From: an uncultured Prevotella sp.
GTDB lineage: Bacteria > Bacteroidota > Bacteroidia > Bacteroidales > Bacteroidaceae
NCBI GenBank assembly: GCA_900544825.1
Contig: UQWP01000048.1
Span: 1-27,813 of the forward strand
Direction: 5' to 3'
DNA: 27,813 nucleotides
Positions within the stretch are counted from its first letter, which is position 1, and each line of letters starts with the position of its first letter. Positions 1 to 6,344 of this stretch are shown in pieces. A program made the translations under genes and the position numbers. The notes under the pieces were generated by a model. The model saw only the letters and a list, made by a program, of their open reading frames with translations. It ran no database searches and was not told the DNA's origin.

Positions 1-18
1 CAAGTAGGAGTTTTTGCG

Positions 19-51
19 AAAAAGGGTGCGTCATGGACTTATGACACACCC
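19..51 (-). terminator. Rho-independent terminator of the arabinofuranosidase gene
   Basis: On the minus strand an 11-bp stem (arms 24-34 and 41-51, one C/A mismatch, loop of six) is followed directly by five T. It lies about 50 nt beyond the stop codon of the GH51 gene, the expected place for its terminator. Confidence 0.8.
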
Positions 52-104
52 TCTTCTCATTTCTAACTAACTATCTATCAACTATTCAAAAAATCTTTTC
101 TTAC

Positions 105-2546
105 TTACTTCAATCGGATGATATTCAGCGAGCTGGCTGGAATCTCTACTGTGGCACCATTCTTCTCTGTAGTAACGTAGTGTTCTACAGGATAGATGTT
201 GGTAGGATTATCGATGGTGTTCTCCTCCAGACCGTTCTTGGCAGAAAGGCGGATGAGCTTGCCAGCCTTGATTTCCTTGCCCTGAAGATTGATTTTCGCA
301 GTGGTGTGCTCGGTGCTGGTGTTGGCAATCTTCAGGATTACCTCGCCCGTCTGCTCATCGAGTGTGGCTGTAGAGAAGATGCCAGGAAGGGTGTTTGCCT
401 TCAGCTTGGTGGCGAATATCTCCTTGCCGTCCAACTTGGCGAAGATGCTGTCGCCCACCACCTTCAGCTCGATATCATACCATTTGCCGGTCTCTACCTT
501 GCCCGGGCAGGTAGCCACCTGACTCTTGGCACCATTCACGATAGACTCCACGCCGTGCTGGGTATTGTTCCAGCCACCGAGGTTCAACCAGCAGTAGTTG
601 TTCTTATCCACGTAGTTGAAGATGATGAGGAAACCCTCGTTTCCGGCATCCTTCTTCGCGCGTACCTTATATATATAGCCGTTGCTGGTAATCTCGCCCG
701 GATTCAGACGGATGCAGCTCTCCTCGTTGCTGGTCTGCTTGATGAGGCAGCCCTCAGTCTTCCACTGTCCGTGGATATCGGTAGGCAACTCCTGCAAGGT
801 CATCGGCAGCGCCTTGCCGTTCTCATCGCTGTAGCCCTTGTCTTCGAAAGATACCTGGGTGCCCCATGTTCCCATACCCACACGGCAGATGGCTGGCTTC
901 ACCTGGGTCTGCTCATACTTGTATGGATTCTCCTGGTTCACCTTCAGTACACGGGTACCGATGTTGTTCGCCATCACGTTCTGAACGTAGTAAGATGGAG
1001 TTCCGAATACCTTGTCAGATGTATATTGAATCATATCCGGTGCCCACATACGGTTGTTGAGGTTGGCGAAGATAGGAGCGTAGGATGCCATGGTCACGAT
1101 GTCAGAATTGTTCTCGATGCCCATCATATAGACAGCCTCACCGAGTGCTGCATCGAGCGAACCCATATTGCCGAAGCCCTGGGTTACGGCATACTCGCCT
1201 ACATAAATCTCGCTACCCTTGCGGTCGTAGTTATCATACTTGTTGAAGTTCTCGGCAAACCAGGCAGGGTTTCTGTAGTAGTGCTCATCGAGCAGTTCCA
1301 CGCTCTCCTTGCTTTCCCACTTTGGGTTGTCATCGCCCCAAGCCACCACGTTGCCGATGAGGTGCATCTTAGGATATTTCGCCAGAACGGCATCCTTGAA
1401 CTTCTTGAAGCGCTCGTAGTAGTGGTCGCTCTGAGCCGCAGGATCCGGCTGGTTGTTCTCATTGCCAATCTCCAGATACTCGATGTTGTATGGCTCCGGA
1501 TGACCGTTCTTGGCACGCAGGGCACCATACTTGGAGGTAACAGGACCGTTGGCATACTCCAGGGCATTCATGCACTCGTCAATCCAAGGCTGGATGCTAT
1601 CCACAGGAGTCATACCGCCGTGCCACAAACCTACGTTTACTACATAGAGAGGCTTGGCATTCAGATCCTCGGCAAGCTGCAGATACTCATCGAATCCCAT
1701 ACCGTCGCTGGTGCGGTAGCGCCAGTTCACGTTCTTATGACCCGGACGCTCCTCGATAGGACCGATGGTCTTCTCCCAGTGGAATGCATTCTCTGGAGAT
1801 TCCTGTCCCTCTACGTAGCAACCGCCTGGGAAGCGGACGAACTTAGGATGGATGTTATAGAGCAGCTGAGCCAGATCTGGGCGCAAGCCGTTCTCGCGAT
1901 TCTTGAAAGTAGGAGGGAAGAGGCTTACCACATCGAGAACGATGGTACCCTTGCCGTCGGCTACGAGTTCAAACTGCGCCTTGGCATCGTTGGCATTGGC
2001 TGTGAGTTCAGCTGTATATTTTGTCCACTTCTTGCCTACCTTGGCATTGAGGGATGTTTCTGCATAAACCTTATCGCCCTTTGCGTTGGTGAGGCGAGCC
2101 TTCAGATTGCCCTTGTAGCTGCCTTTCGCCCAGAAAGAGAGCTTGTAGGTTCTGCCCTGAACGGCGTTGATACCCCAGAAGCCTTCGTTGATGAGAGAGG
2201 CTGTGGCAGCAGGCTTTGCCGCAATGGTAAGCTGGAGAGCTTTGCCCTGTGCATTGTTGAGCAATCCCTTGTTGATGAGTTGTGTCTGGATCTTTGCACC
2301 TTCCTGAGCGGAAGTTTTCCAGGTAGGGATATTTTGGTCATCATCTTCGAAGGAGCGGTTGCTGATGAGTTCGGCATAGAGACCGCCATCAGCAGCGTGG
2401 TTGATATCCTCGAAGAAGATACCATATAAATTAGGTGAAACCTTGACGCCTGGATTAGAGGCATCTACCTGGATGGATACTTGGGCGCTGGTTGCCATGA
2501 AAGAGGCGATAGCCGCCGAAAGTAAAAACTGTCTTTTCTTGTTCAT
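105..2546 (-). CDS. Secreted alpha-L-arabinofuranosidase, GH51 family
   Basis: Predicted to release terminal alpha-L-arabinofuranosyl residues from arabinan or arabinoxylan, outside the cytoplasm. The 813-residue protein starts with a signal peptide (MNKKRQFLLSAAIASFMATSAQ). Next come the GH51 N-terminal segment, a CBM4/9-like beta-sandwich (about residues 85-210) and a TIM barrel. The general acid/base is E363 in IGNENN and the probable nucleophile is E451 in YVGEY. A concanavalin/LamG-like domain (about 555-720) lies within the C-terminal region, followed by the usual C-terminal beta domain. The open frame extends upstream to 2801, but that part crosses a promoter and a perfect hairpin and lacks a signal peptide, so I place the start at 2546. 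The gene is monocistronic; no SusC/SusD pair is visible, so a polysaccharide-locus context cannot be shown. Family assignment rests on the two catalytic motifs and is firm; the exact substrate is not known. Confidence 0.93.
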   Translation of the reverse strand: MNKKRQFLLSAAIASFMATSAQVSIQVDASNPGVKVSPNLYGIFFEDINHAADGGLYAELISNRSFEDDDQNIPTWKTSAQEGAKIQTQLINKGLLNNAQGKALQLTIAAKPAATASLINEGFWGINAVQGRTYKLSFWAKGSYKGNLKARLTNAKGDKVYAETSLNAKVGKKWTKYTAELTANANDAKAQFELVADGKGTIVLDVVSLFPPTFKNRENGLRPDLAQLLYNIHPKFVRFPGGCYVEGQESPENAFHWEKTIGPIEERPGHKNVNWRYRTSDGMGFDEYLQLAEDLNAKPLYVVNVGLWHGGMTPVDSIQPWIDECMNALEYANGPVTSKYGALRAKNGHPEPYNIEYLEIGNENNQPDPAAQSDHYYERFKKFKDAVLAKYPKMHLIGNVVAWGDDNPKWESKESVELLDEHYYRNPAWFAENFNKYDNYDRKGSEIYVGEYAVTQGFGNMGSLDAALGEAVYMMGIENNSDIVTMASYAPIFANLNNRMWAPDMIQYTSDKVFGTPSYYVQNVMANNIGTRVLKVNQENPYKYEQTQVKPAICRVGMGTWGTQVSFEDKGYSDENGKALPMTLQELPTDIHGQWKTEGCLIKQTSNEESCIRLNPGEITSNGYIYKVRAKKDAGNEGFLIIFNYVDKNNYCWLNLGGWNNTQHGVESIVNGAKSQVATCPGKVETGKWYDIELKVVGDSIFAKLDGKEIFATKLKANTLPGIFSTATLDEQTGEVILKIANTSTEHTTAKINLQGKEIKAGKLIRLSAKNGLEENTIDNPTNIYPVEHYVTTEKNGATVEIPASSLNIIRLK

Positions 2547-2650
2547 TTGCTTATTTTTAGGCTTGTTTTTATTTTGTTGCTTGTTATTTGCTGGTAGCAT
2601 GAAGCCGCATCTTTTGGAATTTACTCCCTGCTGCGATTCATACACAGCCG

Positions 2651-2658
2651 CAAAAGTA
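2651..2658 (-). promoter_or_regulatory. Promoter -7 element of the arabinofuranosidase gene
   Basis: TACTTTTG (minus strand), followed by CGGC, matches the Bacteroidota -7 consensus TAnnTTTG. It predicts a leader of about 100 nt before the ATG at 2546 and supports that start. No convincing TTTG -33 box is seen at 19-21 bp spacing. Confidence 0.6.
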
Positions 2659-2704
2659 CACAAAATACACGGAAGAGAGGTGGACAAAACGGAGAATATA
2701 GTGT

Positions 2705-2738
2705 AAAAGGTGGATTTTCTGCTGAAAATCCACCTTTT
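2705..2738. terminator. Perfect 14-bp hairpin with A and T flanks (bidirectional terminator form), no obvious gene
   Basis: The arms 2705-2718 and 2725-2738 are perfectly complementary (AAAAGGTGGATTTT and its complement) around a six-base loop. The ends are A-rich on one side and T-rich on the other, so either strand gives a GC stem plus U tract. It lies just upstream of the arabinofuranosidase promoter. No coding region feeding into it was found on either strand, so it may insulate the promoter or end an unannotated transcript. Confidence 0.6.
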
Positions 2739-2832
2739 TATCCTCTGCAGGTTGATTAGCACGCCAGTATCATAAATCGCTTTCCCGGAGATTTTATTCA
2801 TCGGATTATGCTGAGTTTACTTTTTTATGTCC

Positions 2833-2916
2833 CACAGATTTCACAGATTTACACAGATTTTCGACCTGTTCGGTCTTTTGAAGAAAGTCACGCAGATTTC
2901 GCAGATGACGCAGATG
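2833..2916. repeat. Short direct repeats CRCAGATTT, period 9-10
   Basis: CACAGATTT occurs at 2833, 2842 and 2852. After a 30-bp break with a small GACC/GGTC hairpin, CGCAGAT occurs at 2891, 2900 and 2909. The two blocks look like diverged versions of one 9-bp-period repeat. No ORF or RNA gene is visible here. Confidence 0.7.
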
Positions 2917-2925
2917 TTGTAGTGT

Positions 2926-2991
2926 CTTGTAAGTACTATTGCTGCATCTTGTAAGTACTATCGCTGTGCCCTGTAAGTACTATCATCGTTG
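2926..2991. repeat. Three-copy 22-bp tandem repeat with core GTAAGTACTAT
   Basis: The core GTAAGTACTAT is identical in three copies beginning at 2929, 2951 and 2973, exactly 22 bp apart, each centred on the palindrome AGTACT. The spacers are partly conserved (YGCTGYRY-like). This is part of the gene-free stretch 2547-3967. Confidence 0.85.
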
Positions 2992-3082
2992 CATCGTTTT
3001 AACGTATAAAGTCTTCGGAGTAACCTTTACTTGTTGCCAGAGAGATTAATAGTATAAGCCGGAAAAGCCTATCTCTCCAGCC

Positions 3083-3166
3083 GCACAACAGCTGTTGTGC
3101 GCTTGCATAACAGCTGATATGCGCTCGTCCAACAGCTGTTGTGCAATCGGAAATCAGCTGGTGGGC
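3083..3166. repeat. Four-copy 22-bp-period array of CAGCTG palindromes
   Basis: CAGCTG occurs at 3089, 3111, 3133 and 3155, exactly 22 bp apart. The first unit is an 18-bp perfect palindrome, GCACAACAGCTGTTGTGC (3083-3100). The others keep the core and parts of the flanks (AACAGCTG and TGTGC or TATGC). The period equals that of the neighbouring GTAAGTACTAT array, but the sequence is unrelated. Confidence 0.85.
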
Positions 3167-3191
3167 GATATTTTTTGTAAAATCTACCTTT

Positions 3192-3600
3192 CTTCCGTCA
3201 GGCGTCCCGGCGGATTTGCAATCTGTGAGGTGGCTGTCTTCCGTTAGGCGTCCCGGCGGATTTGCAATCCGCCGTTAAAAAATGTTCGACCTTTTCTTTG
3301 CGGATTTGTAATCCGCTATAAATTGTAACGATTATCCGCCAATTTCAAAAATACTCTTCACCCTTCACAAAAGTGGTGTAAGGGCTTGTGTATGAGTTGC
3401 TTTGGTAGGGTGAAGAGCGCGCTGGACCCTTCACCACTCTTCACCCACCCTTCACCCCAAATATTTTCGCTAGTTGTTTATGGATTGAGGGGGGATTGCA
3501 AATCCCCTGGTTTTATAGGTCGAACCTTTTTTTACAGCGGATTGCAAATCCGCTGGGACGCCTAACGGTTGCAAATCCGCTGGGACGCCTCACGGAAGAC
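3192..3600. repeat. REP/BIME-like inverted element built from GCGGATT-hairpin units
   Basis: Two forward units (3192-3225 and 3238-3274) read CTTCCGTYAGGCGTCCC followed by a GGCGGATT-NNN-AATCCGCC hairpin. Two reverse units (3537-3568 and 3569-3598) carry the inverted sequence. The match continues inward to GTTCGACCT (3285-3293) and AGGTCGAAC (3517-3525), so the block is a long imperfect inverted repeat. Extra hairpins of the same design lie at 3300-3316 (loop TGT) and 3491-3507 (GGGGATT stem). The units resemble REP sequences arranged as a bacterial interspersed mosaic element; no RAYT transposase is present in the window. Confidence 0.75.
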
Positions 3601-3733
3601 AGACGCCTCACGAAAAAAACATCCTGGTGAAGAGTGGGTGAAGGGTGGTGAAGGGTTGAGCCAACTCTTCACCTCTCGGAACCCCAGTGTTTATCGGGGT
3701 TTCAGACGATTTGGTGAAGGGTGAAGGGTAAAA
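3353..3733. repeat. Inverted TTCACCC / GGGTGAA tracts nested in the REP-like block
   Basis: CTTCACC-rich sequence at 3353-3368 and 3426-3458 is answered by GGTGAAG-rich sequence at 3626-3655 and 3711-3729. The 3426-3456 arm and the 3626-3655 arm are nearly exact inverted copies, each with several CTTCACC heptamers in tandem. The left arms lie inside and the right arms outside the GCGGATT-hairpin units, so the two repeat types interlock. No coding region is visible. Confidence 0.7.
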
Positions 3734-3790
3734 GAGAGAGTGGGGATTTTCTCTCCCGACGTATCGTTTTGTGCCTGGCGATGGCACGAT

Positions 3791-3830
3791 ATTGCCCTGG
3801 TAAAGGGCAATGTAATGCCGTAGTGAGGCA
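3791..3830. other. Two adjacent small stem-loops of unknown role
   Basis: ATTGCCCT (3791-3798) pairs perfectly with AGGGCAAT (3804-3811), loop of five. TGCC (3816-3819) then pairs with GGCA (3827-3830). They lie between the repeat block and the fimbrial operon terminator. They may belong to a structured RNA or be one more repeat; nothing further can be said. Confidence 0.35.
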
Positions 3831-3851
3831 ATAAGCGATGGAAGTCACTTT

Positions 3852-3900
3852 AAAAAGACGAAGGGCTGGACTTTCTCACGAAAACCCAACCCTTCTTTTT
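3852..3900. terminator. Terminator of the fimbrial operon (bidirectional form)
   Basis: Arms 3860-3869 (GAAGGGCTGG) and 3886-3895 (CCAACCCTTC) form a 10-bp stem with one mismatch. A-rich and T-rich flanks give a U tract on either strand. On the minus strand it lies about 70 nt beyond the stop of the last fimbrial gene. Confidence 0.75.
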
Positions 3901-3967
3901 AAAACAGCTGTTTTTTATACTTTATTTATATATAAGTAAAAGATGTTATTGTATTTATCACTTATCT

Positions 3968-6331
3968 TTATTGAAGAACACGCACTAATCGTAAAGGCAT
4001 CGCCTTGTAGCGACCGGTGTTATTACCATTACTTCCACTCACGAAGCGTACGTTTGAGAAGTTCAGACTTTTATTATAAATATCAAAATACTTGTACCAA
4101 AATCCGTAGTCCGGACTATCTTTGGAAAAACCTTGAGTTCCTGATAATGGTGTTTGAGTCCACAAATCTACATGAATTGGATTTCGTAAAACCTCATTTT
4201 CCAAATATCCGCCGTAAGGTAAGTAAATGTAACTTAGTTGCGAGTCGTCTGTTGTCTTAATTTCTGCACAACTGTAAGTTTCGCCAGATGGTGTTGTCTT
4301 GGGTACTACCTGAATGGTGGGTTTCTGAATGGTGGGATTTGATACATTGATCAAATCCTCGAAAACCTCCATCTTTGGGATTTCATATCCGCTAGGCGAG
4401 AGAGTTGAAGAAAGATTATTATTCTCATCTTTAGCTATGTAGAAGTAACCACCGATTGCTTTTTCGTTTCCCTCCAATGCTCTTGTCTCTCTAATGTAAG
4501 GACCATTATTCGATGCACCCAGATTGCGGTCGAGCATAAGATAAATCTTGCCACTATGACCTTTCACCTTGACCACTTCATAATAGAACCAGCCTTTAAC
4601 CAACTTACTTATTTCTCCATCTTCTGCCATTTGATTATCTGTGTTCGAAATCTGATGGAAGATACCTGTATGATATACATCATAAGTAATCTTTACGTTA
4701 GGTCCATTCTTTATGTTGAAAGATGATTTCCAAAGAGTATTATCGTTACTATTATTCAGGGTCACTTTCCAGTATCCGCTACCATTATCTTCAACCGTAA
4801 ATCTAGTATCGCTATTCTCAAAGCTGTCACCATCCAACTTCTTGATGAGATAACTGTAGGTATTGTTAACTGGGCTAAAATGCAAACCTTCGTTCCTAAC
4901 GACTTCGACGTCGCCGTCATGCATCTCTTTTGGTGTTATACCTTGCACTTTATCTAACCATGTGAAGTATTCGTTTGTCAATTCATTCGATCCATCCCAT
5001 AATGTAACCAGACGTTGATCATCTCTTTTGAAATCATAACCTTTCTGTATAATTTGAGCAGTAAGCGTTAAGTCACCAGAGCTAACCGTAATAGTACCCG
5101 TTCTGCTTTCTTCCTGAGCATCGTTCTTATCAATAGTAAAGGTCAGGACATACTTTTTACCCTGAGTAGATTTGTTGGTTCCATCATTTGTATTCGTTTC
5201 TACAGCGGTAGGATTTGAATGTATCCAACTGTGACCAGGGGTAACCGTATAAAAACTACCATCGCTGCTGGTTGCTTTTTTCAAAGTCGTAACTACAGTT
5301 ACTTTAGCACTGGTAGCTTCTGCGTCTACGTAAACTTTATCGCTAACACCCAGTTCATAATCCTTGCAGGCTATCATTTTGGTGATGGTAGGATTGTCAT
5401 CTACAACATCTGCCACTAGTCTGTTTTCCGGTTCTGCCTTGATTGCTTCTTCCTTAGTTTTGAAACCAGGGGCATTCACCTGCTTTACTGTGATGGTATA
5501 GTTATGGTTTCTCAAGAGATCAAATTGATCCGTCTTGGTTGTTGCATCCTTGTAAAGACCCACTTTATAGTAGCCTTCTACATTCTTGTATTTAGCCTTG
5601 ATGATAACGTTAGCTTTACCTGCAGAAGTCTCTGTTACCACAACTTCACGGCTAGTTCCATTGCCAACGTCTTTGCTGCTAAAGTCTGTTGTCTCTGCTA
5701 AGGCACCGGTTGGGTCTGTATTATAACCAGCAGGTGCAATAGCACTCTTGGCGGCGGTATTATTAATGATAAGACCAGCATCTTCTTCAGGGAAGTTTCC
5801 CTTAACCGCATTATCTACTTTCAAGGAAACCTTGGCATATTGTCTCAACAGACTGACATTTGCCGTACCATCCAAGAGCGTCTGTAAAGATACGCTACCC
5901 CAACATACAGGTTTGTCAGGATCTACAGTTCTAGGTGTAGCTGACGCGATTCCTTGCAAATCTTCAGCTTCTGTCTTAGTGAGGTCACTAACGTTCGTTA
6001 CCAGATGAACAGTAGTTGTTCCAGATGGAATTTTACTGATTGTTACCTGATACGTACCGTCTGCATTCTTGCTTCCAATGGTGACATTCGCCATACCTTT
6101 GTAAGTATTGCTTTCGCCATAAAACACAGCAGTAACGTTACCTATGCTTTCTGTAGAACCCGCTCTAGTATCAATTTTCTTTTCTGAGAAGTTGGGCAAC
6201 TCAATGTTTAAGGTTACCCCCTCGGCGGGGATTTCATCCCCACCGAGTCCGATAGCCTCCATCGTATCCTTGCAAGAAACAAGGCTTAGGAGCAATCCAA
6301 TCCATATCATTAAATGCTTAATCTTCTTCAT
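3968..6331 (-). CDS. Fimbrillin-like lipoprotein with BACON-like and FISUMP-like domains, probable fimbrial accessory or tip subunit
   Basis: The 787-residue surface lipoprotein has an SPII signal with lipobox LVSC (C20). Residues about 35-285 look like an N-terminal fimbrillin (Mfa/FimA) domain, with the TRA motif at R56 and an IPSGTTTVHLVTN strand. Residues about 335-430 resemble a BACON beta-sandwich (GTITVSSGDLTLTAQIIQKG). The C-terminal part, about 580-787, has the FISUMP signature (GKIYLMLDRNLGA) and a closing KAMPLRLVR strand. It begins 13 bp after the stop of the upstream gene and is the last gene of the fimbrial operon. Fusion of a fimbrillin fold to extra domains is typical of minor or tip subunits rather than the shaft. 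That role is inferred; which ligand it binds is unknown. Confidence 0.75.
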   Translation of the reverse strand: MKKIKHLMIWIGLLLSLVSCKDTMEAIGLGGDEIPAEGVTLNIELPNFSEKKIDTRAGSTESIGNVTAVFYGESNTYKGMANVTIGSKNADGTYQVTISKIPSGTTTVHLVTNVSDLTKTEAEDLQGIASATPRTVDPDKPVCWGSVSLQTLLDGTANVSLLRQYAKVSLKVDNAVKGNFPEEDAGLIINNTAAKSAIAPAGYNTDPTGALAETTDFSSKDVGNGTSREVVVTETSAGKANVIIKAKYKNVEGYYKVGLYKDATTKTDQFDLLRNHNYTITVKQVNAPGFKTKEEAIKAEPENRLVADVVDDNPTITKMIACKDYELGVSDKVYVDAEATSAKVTVVTTLKKATSSDGSFYTVTPGHSWIHSNPTAVETNTNDGTNKSTQGKKYVLTFTIDKNDAQEESRTGTITVSSGDLTLTAQIIQKGYDFKRDDQRLVTLWDGSNELTNEYFTWLDKVQGITPKEMHDGDVEVVRNEGLHFSPVNNTYSYLIKKLDGDSFENSDTRFTVEDNGSGYWKVTLNNSNDNTLWKSSFNIKNGPNVKITYDVYHTGIFHQISNTDNQMAEDGEISKLVKGWFYYEVVKVKGHSGKIYLMLDRNLGASNNGPYIRETRALEGNEKAIGGYFYIAKDENNNLSSTLSPSGYEIPKMEVFEDLINVSNPTIQKPTIQVVPKTTPSGETYSCAEIKTTDDSQLSYIYLPYGGYLENEVLRNPIHVDLWTQTPLSGTQGFSKDSPDYGFWYKYFDIYNKSLNFSNVRFVSGSNGNNTGRYKAMPLRLVRVLQ

Positions 6332-6344
6332 TTTTCCAATATTA

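Noticed and set aside
180..2429. 749-codon open frame on the plus strand
   Set aside because: It is fully antisense to the GH51 gene, which has a signal peptide, catalytic motifs, promoter and terminator. The translated product is hydrophobic-rich without recognisable motifs, as expected for a shadow frame.
2547..2801. N-terminal extension of the GH51 protein
   Set aside because: The extended frame contains the -7 box and a perfect 14-bp hairpin, and would place the signal peptide in the middle of the protein.
2926..3166. CRISPR-like array
   Set aside because: The repeat cores are only 6-11 bp, the period of 22 bp is too short for repeat plus spacer, and no cas genes are present.
3282..3530. 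tRNA-like GTTCGA and GGTCGAA sequences in the repeat block
   Set aside because: No cloverleaf with matching acceptor, D and anticodon stems could be drawn; the sequences are inverted parts of the REP-like arms.
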